NCBI GenBank assembly: GCA_964534995.1
Contig: CAZHSC010000034.1
Span: 1-34,762 of the forward strand
Origin: JAJTFW01 sp964534995
GTDB taxonomy: Bacteria > Bacteroidota > Bacteroidia > AKYH767-A > OLB10
Length of the DNA: 34,762 nucleotides
Reading direction: 5' to 3'
The notes beneath the pieces were generated by a model, which worked only from the letters and a program-made list of their open reading frames with translations, was not told the DNA's origin and did not search any database. Position 1 is the first letter of the stretch; each line of letters starts with the position of its first letter. The position numbers and the translations under genes were made by a program. This document shows, piece by piece, positions 21,309 to 29,415 of the stretch.

Positions 21309-22994
21309 TCAGGATAAGCCTGTAATATTTCCGTTATTATCAATATCCATACCCTCAGATGCGGGTATCGCCGGCAGCCCGGGCATACGCATGATGGTAC
21401 CGAGGATGGGCACCACAAATCCGGCACCTGCCGCCAGTTCAAATTCACGAACATTCACTTTAAAGCCTTTGGGTCTTCCAATTTTTTTCTCATCATCCGA
21501 GAAAGACATTTGGGTTTTAGCCATGCACACCGGCAGATGGTTGAATCCAAGTTCGATATATTCTTTCATCTGCGACCTGGCTTTAGAAGTATATGTCACA
21601 TCATCGGCGCCATAAATTTCGGTCGCAATTTTCTTTATTTTATCTTCCAGCGGCAGACTCATCTCATAGAGGGGTTTGTATTGGTTCTTCCCGCTTTCTA
21701 TGGTTTCAACCACTGCCCGGGCAAGATCTTTGGTTCCTTCACCGCCGAATTCCCATCCTTTGGAAACCACCGCCTTTACACCTTCTTCCGCGCACCGGGC
21801 CTGTACATACTTCACTTCTTCTTCAGTATCACTGAAAAAACTGTTTATCGCTACCACCGGTGTAAGGCCAAACTTTTTACAGTTTTCAATGTGCCTGGCA
21901 AGGTTTTCATAGCCGCGCTCCAGGTATTCCATATTGGGAGTATTATACTCCGCTTTCTTAGCTCCACCATGGTGACGCAGGGCACGTATAGTCACCACCA
22001 GTACCATGGCTTTGGGCTTCAGGCCGGCCATCGGGCATTTTATATCGAGAAACTTCTCCGCGCCAAGGTCGGCACCGAAACCGGCTTCCGTAACGGCATA
22101 ATCGCACAGGGATAAACCCATTTTCGTAGCTACGATAGTGTTAGTTCCTTGCGCGATATTGGCAAAAGGACCGCCATGAATGATGGCCGGATTATTTTCC
22201 AGAGTCTGCACCAGGTTCGGTTTGATGGCGTCCCGCAGCAATAATGCCATTGCTCCTTCTGCTTTCAGGTCACGGGCAAAAACAGGTTTTTTATCAAAAG
22301 TATAGCCGATAAAAATATTTCCCAGACGTTTCTTCAGGTCATCAATGTTATTCGACAAACAGATGATAGCCATTACTTCCGAAGCTGCGGTAATATTAAA
22401 ACCATCTTCACGCATGATCCCATTGGCACTACCGCCAATTCCGATAATGATCTGCCGCAATGCTCTGTCGTTCATATCCATCACCCTTTTCCACACCACA
22501 GTTCGCGGATCAATATTGAGGGAACGAGTTTTATTCTGAATGTTATTATCAATGAGGGCAGACAACAGGTTATTGGCCTTCTCTATCGCCGCAAAGTCAC
22601 CGGTAAAATGAAGGTTAATATCAATCATGGGAATCACCTGTGAGTAACCACCCCCGGCCGCTCCTCCTTTCATTCCAAATACTGGTCCCAGGGAAGGCTC
22701 TCTCAGTACCACTACTGAGTTTTTACCAATTTTATTCAAGCCATCACTCAGCCCGATAGAAACGGTTGTTTTTCCTTCACCGGCAGGAGTAGGATTAATC
22801 GCTGACACAAGAATGAGGTTTCCCTGCGCCACTTTTTCTTCATTTATCAGAGATAAGGGCAACTTGGTTTTATACTTTCCATATTGCTCCAAGAGGTCAA
22901 GGTTGATGTTCAAGGAGCGGGCAATATCTCTAATCGTTTTAATATCAGCCTTTTGAGCAATTTCAAGATCAGAAAGGTGTTCGGTGCTTATCAT
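21309..22994 (-). CDS. fhs: Formate-tetrahydrofolate ligase
   Basis: A 561-residue enzyme that makes 10-formyl-THF from formate, THF and ATP, feeding purine, formyl-Met and serine synthesis. The ATP loop TPAGEGKTT is at 69-77; EPSLGPVFGMKGGAAGGGYSQ and the long Fhs core follow without a break. I start it at the ATG at 22994 (MISTEHLSDLEIAQKA, the usual N-terminus). A longer frame to 23150 would overlap moaE by over 150 nt and adds nothing family-like. The start is 1 nt after the moaE stop, so fhs is embedded inside the Moco genes, an arrangement that ties formate activation to formate oxidation. Confidence 0.95.
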   Translation of the reverse strand: MISTEHLSDLEIAQKADIKTIRDIARSLNINLDLLEQYGKYKTKLPLSLINEEKVAQGNLILVSAINPTPAGEGKTTVSIGLSDGLNKIGKNSVVVLREPSLGPVFGMKGGAAGGGYSQVIPMIDINLHFTGDFAAIEKANNLLSALIDNNIQNKTRSLNIDPRTVVWKRVMDMNDRALRQIIIGIGGSANGIMREDGFNITAASEVMAIICLSNNIDDLKKRLGNIFIGYTFDKKPVFARDLKAEGAMALLLRDAIKPNLVQTLENNPAIIHGGPFANIAQGTNTIVATKMGLSLCDYAVTEAGFGADLGAEKFLDIKCPMAGLKPKAMVLVVTIRALRHHGGAKKAEYNTPNMEYLERGYENLARHIENCKKFGLTPVVAINSFFSDTEEEVKYVQARCAEEGVKAVVSKGWEFGGEGTKDLARAVVETIESGKNQYKPLYEMSLPLEDKIKKIATEIYGADDVTYTSKARSQMKEYIELGFNHLPVCMAKTQMSFSDDEKKIGRPKGFKVNVREFELAAGAGFVVPILGTIMRMPGLPAIPASEGMDIDNNGNITGLS

Positions 22995-22995
22995 A

Positions 22996-23457
22996 TTAAC
23001 TGTTTGCTTTTTCGGTATTTTCTTTCCAAATATAAGTCTCATCTTCGAGAATTTCCCTGCCCCAGACAGGAACTTCCGCTTTAAGTCTTTCCACAATTTC
23101 GTTACAGGCATCCATGGCCGCTTTCCGGTGAGTTGATGATGTAAAAACAAAGAGCGATATCTCTCCGGCCTTCACAATGCCCAGGCTGTGGAAAATATGC
23201 ATACAAGTTAAGGGAAATTTACTGAAAACATCTTCACGGATTCCCTGCAATTTTTCCTCCGCCATTTCTTCATAGGCGGTATATTCAATGGCTTTTACCT
23301 CCTTACCCTGCACCTGATCAGCCCTCACCTGTCCCAGGAAAATACTATGTGCCCCGATGCTTGTTTTGACACTGTGCTTTGCAATCGCATCAGCGATAAA
23401 CACGGTTGATACCGGTTCATTAATAAATACTTTCCTGTTTTTTTTCTTCTCAGGCAT
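22996..23457 (-). CDS. moaE: Molybdopterin synthase catalytic subunit MoaE
   Basis: A 153-residue large subunit that, with thiocarboxylated MoaD, converts cPMP to molybdopterin. Family features: GAHSIFLGQVRAD (35-47), AIEYTAYEEMAE (56-67), HSLGIVKAGE (90-99), HRKAAMDACNEIVERLKAEVPVW (110-132). The active-site lysine equivalent to E. coli Lys119 is present (Lys126), but the second lysine (E. coli Lys126 in FWKRE) is Gly133 here (VWGREILEDET). From memory many Bacteroidota MoaE have the same WGKE/WGRE form, so I expect activity. It lies 5 nt after the moeB stop. Confidence 0.93.
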   Translation of the reverse strand: MPEKKKNRKVFINEPVSTVFIADAIAKHSVKTSIGAHSIFLGQVRADQVQGKEVKAIEYTAYEEMAEEKLQGIREDVFSKFPLTCMHIFHSLGIVKAGEISLFVFTSSTHRKAAMDACNEIVERLKAEVPVWGREILEDETYIWKENTEKANS

Positions 23458-23462
23458 AGACT

Positions 23463-24572
23463 TTAAATGATTGATAATTTGTTATCAGGTACAGCCTTCC
23501 ATCCGCCTTTCAGGCTGAACATTCTTGTATCCGGAAACAAGGGCTGCGCCCATGCCAGGGCTTTCGCACTTCTGGCTCCCGATGCACAAATAAACAAGAC
23601 CTGATTCCGGAGGGGCAAGCCGGGTAAAATCTGCTCCAGGTTTTCGAAAGGAATGTGTAAGCCCACAACACCTACATCACCGGAAACTTCATCATCCCGG
23701 CGCAGGTCAATGAGTGTCCATTCCTCCTCTTTTTTTAAGTTCTCAAATTCATTATAGGTAATTTCGTTTTCGGCAAGCGGTGGAGCGGAAGAACAGAAAA
23801 TGTCATATTCATACTTCAACATTGCATGGATGGATGACGGAACACCGTTATTGTTTGTAGCAGGAATTGATGTTACCTGCATCCTGTAGTCGGTAAAATC
23901 GATGGTCAGCACCTTATTCAGCAAGGCGGAACCGGTGCCTGTAATGATTTTTATAATTTCCGAAGCCTGTAATACCCCTGTCATTCCCGGAATAACGCCA
24001 AGGATACCCTCTTCCGTACAGGAATTCACTTCGTGCGCTGCTGGAGGTACAGGATACAGATCTCGGTAAGTTGCCGCCGACCTGCCCTCAGAGGGTCCAA
24101 AAACAGCAATCTGTCCTTCATAACCTGATACAGCACCGTAAACCAGCGTCTTATTCAATAAGAAGCAGACATCACTCAGCAGGTATCTTGTAGCGAAATT
24201 ATCACAAGCGTCCACGATCACATCATAATCCCGTATGACTTCAAGAACGTTTACTTTTCCGATAAAACAATTATAAATTTTCAGCGATACATCATCATTG
24301 GCCTCTTTCAGCTTTCGCGCTGCCACTTCTACTTTCGGAAGTCCGATATCGTTAGTTCCAAAGAGTACCTGACGAGGCAGGTTCGACAATTCCACCCTGT
24401 CTCCATCGGCCATACCCAGTGTACCCACACCGGCAGCGGCAAGGTACAAAAGGACGGGGCAGCCCAGGCCGCCGGCACCGATTACCAGTACGGAAGCATT
24501 CATAATCTTCCGCTGCGCCAATGGACCGAAATCTTTCAGTAAGAGTTGACGACTGTATCTTTCCATCACCAT
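23463..24572 (-). CDS. moeB: MoeB/ThiF-type adenylyltransferase with C-terminal rhodanese domain
   Basis: A 369-residue E1-like enzyme that adenylates the C-terminal Gly of MoaD; the rhodanese domain can supply the sulfur. The Rossmann P-loop GAGGLG is at 32-37, DACDNFATRY at 121-130, and SCTEEGILGVIPG at 184-196, where Cys185 is the conserved crossover cysteine. The rhodanese domain (about 270-369) has the active loop CASGARS with Cys329. The paired CxxC zinc cysteines of E. coli MoeB are missing (TYRDLYP instead of CYRC, and no second pair). ATG at 24572 or two codons later (MERYSRQ, 24566) are both possible. It starts 9 nt after moaD. MoeB and ThiF are hard to separate by sequence, but the neighbours argue for MoeB. 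Confidence 0.88.
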   Translation of the reverse strand: MVMERYSRQLLLKDFGPLAQRKIMNASVLVIGAGGLGCPVLLYLAAAGVGTLGMADGDRVELSNLPRQVLFGTNDIGLPKVEVAARKLKEANDDVSLKIYNCFIGKVNVLEVIRDYDVIVDACDNFATRYLLSDVCFLLNKTLVYGAVSGYEGQIAVFGPSEGRSAATYRDLYPVPPAAHEVNSCTEEGILGVIPGMTGVLQASEIIKIITGTGSALLNKVLTIDFTDYRMQVTSIPATNNNGVPSSIHAMLKYEYDIFCSSAPPLAENEITYNEFENLKKEEEWTLIDLRRDDEVSGDVGVVGLHIPFENLEQILPGLPLRNQVLFICASGARSAKALAWAQPLFPDTRMFSLKGGWKAVPDNKLSII

Positions 24573-24581
24573 TACAAGATA

Positions 24582-24815
24582 TTAGCCACCGGAAAAAGGC
24601 GGCATCAGGGCAATTTCATCACCAGAGCAGACACGTGTATCATGCGACGCGAGCACACGATTTACCGAGATGGCATATTTCATACCCCGGAGCTTATGAA
24701 ATTTATCTTCAAGTACTTTTTTCAATGCTTCGACATTTTCTGCTTCCTCTATGAAGAACTCCTTAAGTCCGGTTATTTCCGCTAATTTACCAAAAACAAG
24801 AATTTTTACCGCCAT
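24582..24815 (-). CDS. moaD: Molybdopterin synthase sulfur-carrier subunit MoaD
   Basis: A 77-residue ubiquitin-like protein ending in the diagnostic Gly-Gly immediately before the stop (MPPFSGG). The terminal glycine is adenylated by MoeB and thiocarboxylated to donate sulfur to MoaE. Other marks: ILVFGKLAEITG (5-16) and GDEIALMPPFSGG (65-77). Its start overlaps the end of mobA by 10 nt, indicating coupling. Confidence 0.93.
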   Translation of the reverse strand: MAVKILVFGKLAEITGLKEFFIEEAENVEALKKVLEDKFHKLRGMKYAISVNRVLASHDTRVCSGDEIALMPPFSGG

Positions 24816-25393
24816 TTTCCTTTCAGTATTGCCAATTTAAGATCTTCGGGTGTATTAACATTCATAAAAGCCATTTCATCCGCAAGCAGGACGGTGCCGG
24901 CATCCAGCGTCCGGTAATTGAAATTTTCAATAAGGGTTTGCATCTTGTGAATACCGCTTTCCACCAAAGCGTTCCATTTCCCATAGCAAGAGGCGGTGTA
25001 TACACCACAGAGTGGTTCCATCCAGCCGTTCAGCCGTGGAATTGTGATGTCGGCGCCCGCCGACATTGAAATGATTGTTTGTATCAGGGAGGTATGTATA
25101 AAGGGCGTATCGCAGCTGATCACAAAAAAGCTACCGGTAGCTGCGTGCTTCATGGCTGCTGCAATACCGCGGGCAGGTCCTTCATTTTTCACTTCATCTC
25201 CGATCACTTCGCAACCAAATTTACGGTACTCGGTATTATCCGAACAAATAAAAATGTCGCCAACCGCATTTTTTAAATTAGCGATCACATATTCTATCAG
25301 ATAACGGCCATGTACTTGTATTAAGCCCTTTTCAGACCCCATTCTGGAACTCCGGCCTCCCGCAAGAATATATCCATCCGGTTTCCACTGCAT
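24806..25393 (-). CDS. mobA: Molybdenum cofactor guanylyltransferase MobA
   Basis: A 195-residue enzyme that attaches GMP to Mo-molybdopterin, giving the bis-MGD form needed by formate dehydrogenase. The nucleotide-binding signature LAGGRSSRMGSEKGL is at about 10-24, GDEVKNEGPARGIAAAM at about 65-81, and ISCDTPFI at about 92-99. I use the ATG at 25393 (MQWKPDGYILAGG), 2 nt after the preceding stop; a TTG two codons earlier is also open. The 3' end overlaps moaD by 10 nt. Confidence 0.92.
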   Translation of the reverse strand: MQWKPDGYILAGGRSSRMGSEKGLIQVHGRYLIEYVIANLKNAVGDIFICSDNTEYRKFGCEVIGDEVKNEGPARGIAAAMKHAATGSFFVISCDTPFIHTSLIQTIISMSAGADITIPRLNGWMEPLCGVYTASCYGKWNALVESGIHKMQTLIENFNYRTLDAGTVLLADEMAFMNVNTPEDLKLAILKGKWR

Positions 25394-25395
25394 TT

Positions 25396-26130
25396 TCAAA
25401 TCAGTATTAGCTTAAATGAAGCAGTTAATAATACCAGGGCAAGTACCCTTTTCAGCAGCCTATTGTCAAATTTCCTGGCACCGGATAATGAACCGGCAAG
25501 GGCCCCACCCAGGGCAAAGATGATCATAAAATAAGCTGAAGTACCGGGTACAATTCCTATTGAAGATTGAGCGATGAGTCCCGCCGTGGAATTCACAAAG
25601 ATAAACAAAGCTGATGCGGCGGCCGTTTCCTTCATGGTAGCCCATCCCAATAAAAGCAATAAGGGGCTAAGAAATATGCCCCCACCAATGCCGATCAGGC
25701 CGCTTATAAAACCAATCACCACACCTATAAACAAAGCAAGCGGTATATTCATCCCATCTGTTTGAGTATCCTTTTTAAATCGAAACATTCCCAACAGATT
25801 CATTACCGGTACCAGCAACAAGACCCCAAGGATTCTTTTAAAAATGTCATCATCTACCACCAGCAAGCCACCGGCAAAGGAGGCCGGGATGGAGGAAAGA
25901 GCAAAGGGAGAAAACAATTTCCAACTGAAATGACCGGCTCTGGAAAACTGTAGGAAGGCAAGCAGGGAAACCATGATGTTCAGCATCAAAGCAGCAGGTC
26001 TTATGAATTCGGGAGCAAAGGAAAATAAAGACATCAGGGCTATGTACCCGCTAGCACCACCATGGCCAACACTGGCATACATAAAAGCGATTAAAGCAAG
26101 CAGCATATAAAACACCCAGGTTGTTTCCAT
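25396..26130 (-). CDS. TauE/SafE family membrane transporter
   Basis: A 244-residue protein with about seven to eight predicted helices and the duplicated TauE/SafE (DUF81) pattern: MYASVGHGGASGYIALMSLF (17-36) and, in the second half, GVVIGFISGLIGIGGGIFLSPLLLL (about 135-159). Family members export or import sulfite, sulfonates and other small anions. The substrate here is unknown. It is wedged between moeA (3 nt upstream) and mobA (2 nt downstream), so it is co-expressed with Moco synthesis; an oxyanion linked to Mo, sulfur or formate is a reasonable guess, not shown by the sequence. Confidence 0.88.
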   Translation of the reverse strand: METTWVFYMLLALIAFMYASVGHGGASGYIALMSLFSFAPEFIRPAALMLNIMVSLLAFLQFSRAGHFSWKLFSPFALSSIPASFAGGLLVVDDDIFKRILGVLLLVPVMNLLGMFRFKKDTQTDGMNIPLALFIGVVIGFISGLIGIGGGIFLSPLLLLLGWATMKETAAASALFIFVNSTAGLIAQSSIGIVPGTSAYFMIIFALGGALAGSLSGARKFDNRLLKRVLALVLLTASFKLILI

Positions 26131-26133
26131 ATC

Positions 26134-27312
26134 CTATTTATGAATCATCCATACATGAAGGGGGTCGCCGGGCATTATCTGCCTACAATCCGGAGGTACT
26201 ATCACCAGGCAATCCGCATTTGCGAAGGAATTCAGTTTATAACTTTCCTGGTCCTTCAGTATTTCAACACCTTGCGCATGGGTAAGCGCTCTAAGCACCA
26301 GAGTAAGGTTTCCTTTCCGCGTATAAGCATTCATGGCTGGCAGTGACCGGCATGGAAAATAATTTACCGCCGTTAATTCACAGATGGCTTTTGCAATAAA
26401 AGTGTAAAAGCAGGTTAATACCGCGGCCGGATTTCCGGGCAGGGCGAATATCAGTTTATCACCTTTCGTTCCGAAGTACAGCGGTTTCCCGGGTTTCTGC
26501 CTTACGCCATGAAATCTTTTCAGCACCGAACATTTTTCCAGGGATTCTGCTACAAAATCATAGTCGCCGACAGAAACACCACCCGTAATAATGAGTATAT
26601 CTGTATGTTTAAGAGATTTCTTTACTGCACCGATGATTTCATCCGGATGATCCCTGCAGTAGGTAACAAGTCGTGGTACAATATGCATCCGTTCCAGGGC
26701 TGCTGTAAGCGCGAAAGAATTGCATTCATACACTCCTCCTCCCTTTCGTTTTCTGCCGGGCTTTGTCAATTCATTTCCGGTGATAATAATACTCACACCC
26801 GGCCGGGCGTATACTTGCACTTTATCCACTCCAAGCAGCGCCAGGTAAGCCAGCGCGGCGGGCGTTAATGAATGTCCCTTTCGTAAGGCGATGCGACCCT
26901 TTTTTATCTGGGATCCTTTTCGCCTAACATTGGCCCCCTTCTTAATATCCGGATCCATCACACAGATCATCTCATCCATCTCCCTAACCCTTTCCTTAAT
27001 TACCACAGTATCCGTGTCAGCAGGAAGCACGGCTCCGGTGAAAATTCTTACTGCACAATTCCTGTTCACTTTACCTGAAAACACTTTACCTGCGGGTACA
27101 GCGGCAACAACTTTCAAAGGTGAAACTTTATCCCATACTTTGAAATTAAAAGCATAACCATCCATCGCACTCTGATGAAAAGGGGGTGAATCGGTTTCTA
27201 CAATTACATTCTCAGCAAGTACTGCCGCGTTCGAAAGCGAAAGCGGAACAGTTTCTATTCTTCTTGCAGGCAGACTGCGGAACATTAATTTTATTGCATT
27301 ATCAAACTCCAT
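26134..27312 (-). CDS. moeA: Molybdopterin molybdotransferase MoeA
   Basis: A 392-residue enzyme that inserts molybdate into adenylated molybdopterin. Family motifs: HQSAMDGYAF (46-55), FTGAVLPADTDTVV (about 91-104), SIIITGNEL (about 174-182), ITGGVSVGDYDFV (about 235-247), RQKPGKPLYFG (about 265-275) and ALPGNPAAVLTCFYTF (about 283-298). All domains are present and the length is normal. It follows moaA by 26 nt and precedes the transporter by 3 nt. Confidence 0.94.
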   Translation of the reverse strand: MEFDNAIKLMFRSLPARRIETVPLSLSNAAVLAENVIVETDSPPFHQSAMDGYAFNFKVWDKVSPLKVVAAVPAGKVFSGKVNRNCAVRIFTGAVLPADTDTVVIKERVREMDEMICVMDPDIKKGANVRRKGSQIKKGRIALRKGHSLTPAALAYLALLGVDKVQVYARPGVSIIITGNELTKPGRKRKGGGVYECNSFALTAALERMHIVPRLVTYCRDHPDEIIGAVKKSLKHTDILIITGGVSVGDYDFVAESLEKCSVLKRFHGVRQKPGKPLYFGTKGDKLIFALPGNPAAVLTCFYTFIAKAICELTAVNYFPCRSLPAMNAYTRKGNLTLVLRALTHAQGVEILKDQESYKLNSFANADCLVIVPPDCRQIMPGDPLHVWMIHK

Positions 27313-27338
27313 CCCTTTACGCTTTCAGCCAATGTAAA

Positions 27339-28325
27339 TTAACCACCAATAGCAATCATGGATCTGTTTTCAATTGCATCTGCATCCATCCTGGTCCATT
27401 CTGTATCCATTTGTCCACCTCGGGCCGCTTTCTTATCCAGGACGCATTGCAGAATCATCGATTCAAGATCACCATTATTACGTAAAACAGAAAGCAGATT
27501 GGCTTCATCGCCTGAAAAAAGACAATTCTTCATTTTTCCGTCGGCGGTAAGTCGCAAACGGTTACAGGTATCACAAAAGGGATCAGACATAGTGCTGATA
27601 ACAGCAAAAGTACCGGTAAAGTCATTCACCTTGTAACAACGGGCGGTATCATTAGGACGGTCATCCAGCTTCCGGAAGCTATAATGACCTGCCGCTAAAG
27701 AAATAATTTCATCAGCGCTGAAGACTTTCAAATGACTCCAGTTATTATCTTTAAAGGGCATATATTCGATGAAACGTACATGCAATGGAAAGTCCTTTGT
27801 CCATTCAATAAAATCCAGTATCTCAAGATGATTAATACCTTTTAAAACCACCATATTTACCTTTACATGAAAGTTTTCTTTTAGAAGAAGCTGAATATTT
27901 GAAATCACTTTCTCAAACTGATCCCTTTTAGATATGATCCTGAAGGCATCTGCTTCGAGGCTGTCGAGGCTGACATTAACAGCTTTGATACCCGCTATTT
28001 TAAAGACATCAATAAACTGATCAACCAGTACACCATTGGTACTCAGCGTCAGTTTAACAGGCAGCAATGACAATCGTTGAATAATATCAGCTGCTTCCTT
28101 TCGTACCAGGGGTTCGCCTCCGGTAAGTCTGATTTTCTTAACTCCCAATTTTACAAAAACGGAAGCGATTTTTTCAATTTCCTCCGCCGACATCAATTTC
28201 CTGCCGGAAGAGAATATTTCCTTCGGCAAATCATGCGGCATACAATAGGTGCAACGCAAGTTACACTTATCCGTAATAGAAATTCTGAGATAATCGTGTA
28301 TCCGGTTAAAGGTATCTTTCAGCAT
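27339..28325 (-). CDS. moaA: GTP 3',8-cyclase MoaA (radical SAM)
   Basis: A 328-residue enzyme that starts Moco synthesis by turning GTP into 3',8-cyclo-7,8-dihydro-GTP. The radical-SAM cluster is CNLRCTYC (Cys21, 25, 28); the second [4Fe-4S] site is Cys251, 254 and 268 (CDTCNRLRLT, KNCLF); RLTGGEPL is at 66-73 and the protein ends in the functional Gly-Gly (IAIGG). I use the ATG at 28325, which has an unusually good Shine-Dalgarno (GGAGG, 4 nt spacing); a TTG six codons upstream is open but would bury that site. A TACCTTTA box (28368-28375, minus strand) is a possible -7 element, so the Moco/fdh operon may start here, although an acyltransferase gene ends 58 nt upstream. Confidence 0.95.
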   Translation of the reverse strand: MLKDTFNRIHDYLRISITDKCNLRCTYCMPHDLPKEIFSSGRKLMSAEEIEKIASVFVKLGVKKIRLTGGEPLVRKEAADIIQRLSLLPVKLTLSTNGVLVDQFIDVFKIAGIKAVNVSLDSLEADAFRIISKRDQFEKVISNIQLLLKENFHVKVNMVVLKGINHLEILDFIEWTKDFPLHVRFIEYMPFKDNNWSHLKVFSADEIISLAAGHYSFRKLDDRPNDTARCYKVNDFTGTFAVISTMSDPFCDTCNRLRLTADGKMKNCLFSGDEANLLSVLRNNGDLESMILQCVLDKKAARGGQMDTEWTRMDADAIENRSMIAIGG

Positions 28326-28383
28326 CGGTCCTCCGCATTCCAAAGCAGTTGCAGTATATGTTTAGAATAAAGGTATGATATTT

Positions 28384-29280
28384 TCAATTAGCATTCGCAT
28401 GCAAATCATCAGGCCTTTTACGTTTCCACCTACGGTGGCTCCAAAGCCAGTATTCAGGCTTTTGCAGGATATCCTTTTCGAGCATACGGGTATGCGCTTC
28501 GGTGATCTCACCATGAACTGTGTTTGATGGTTCATCAAACAAATCTCTGAATTCAACAGCATATTGGCCACGGCTCAGCTTATGGATACATCCGAAGACG
28601 ACGGGATAATTATATTCCCTGGCAAATTTTTCGGTACCAAAAAGCACGGCTGTATCCTGATTCAGGAAATTTGTCCAGTATGCCTTCCTGACATTACCCG
28701 GTGACTGGTCGGTACCAAATATGGTTAAGGTTGGAGTTCCTTTATACTTTTCAAAGACATGCTTCACCTCCTTGATGGCGATCATTTCCAATCCATACTT
28801 CCCTCTGGTGGCCCGCATTTTCTCATCAAAAAAGCGGTTTGACAAGGGTTTATAAATCGCAATACTCTGGTGTTTCACCGCATGATCAATCGCCACTGCA
28901 AACAACTCCCAATTGTTGTAATGACCGCCAGCAAGGATCACACTCCTACCTTCATCAAAATAACGGTTGATCACCTCCGGATTAGAAAACTTCATACGCT
29001 TTTCGACCTGCTTCTGTGATATAGTAAATACTTTGAGGCTCTCGACAATCAGATCTGCAAAGTGTCTGTAAAAATTTCTGACGATTAGCTCCTTTTCCTT
29101 TAAACTCTTGTCAGGAAATGAACGATGTATATTTCCGGCAATCACTTTTTTACGGTAGGCCAGCACATAATAAAAAAGAAAAAAAAGAAAGTCCGAAATC
29201 CTGTACAATACAAAATACGGCAGGTATGAAACCGGCAAAATAACCAGGTAATATAAAATTCCGGCGGGTATATTCTTCAT
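28384..29280 (-). CDS. LpxL/HtrB-like lysophospholipid or lipid A acyltransferase
   Basis: A 298-residue membrane-associated acyltransferase. The catalytic HX4E motif is GHYNNWE (His120, Glu125). An N-terminal hydrophobic anchor spans about 8-42. FGTDQSPGN (about 188-196) and FAREYNYPVVFGCIHKL (about 218-234) correspond to the later conserved blocks of the LpxL family, and the C-terminus (WLWSHRRWKRK) is the usual family ending. It probably adds a secondary acyl chain to lipid A or an aminolipid on the inner face of the inner membrane. It precedes moaA by 58 nt on the same strand but has no functional link to Moco, so it may have its own promoter. Confidence 0.88.
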   Translation of the reverse strand: MKNIPAGILYYLVILPVSYLPYFVLYRISDFLFFLFYYVLAYRKKVIAGNIHRSFPDKSLKEKELIVRNFYRHFADLIVESLKVFTISQKQVEKRMKFSNPEVINRYFDEGRSVILAGGHYNNWELFAVAIDHAVKHQSIAIYKPLSNRFFDEKMRATRGKYGLEMIAIKEVKHVFEKYKGTPTLTIFGTDQSPGNVRKAYWTNFLNQDTAVLFGTEKFAREYNYPVVFGCIHKLSRGQYAVEFRDLFDEPSNTVHGEITEAHTRMLEKDILQKPEYWLWSHRRWKRKRPDDLHANAN

Positions 29281-29365
29281 TTACGCTTCCGCAAATATCG
29301 TAACAAAATGCTTACCGCATACTGTAAATACAAGGAGACAAAACGGCATTAAGGGGTGTGTAAAA

Positions 29366-29395
29366 AAAACGGCCACAGGAAGCTGCGGCCGTTTT
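29366..29395 (-). terminator. Intrinsic terminator of the Omp28-domain gene
   Basis: AAAACGGCC pairs with GGCCGTTTT, with a further CAG/CTG pairing inside and loop GAAG. On the minus strand a run of eight T follows. It lies 21 nt past the stop at 29416. Confidence 0.92.
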
Positions 29396-29415
29396 CATAA
29401 AATAATTTTAACAGA

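Noticed and set aside
22995..23150. N-terminal extension of Fhs
   Set aside because: It lies inside moaE and is very basic and unlike Fhs; the ATG at 22994 gives the usual N-terminus.
26509..27157. Plus-strand open frames opposite moeA
   Set aside because: They are antisense to a well-conserved enzyme gene and have no recognisable product.
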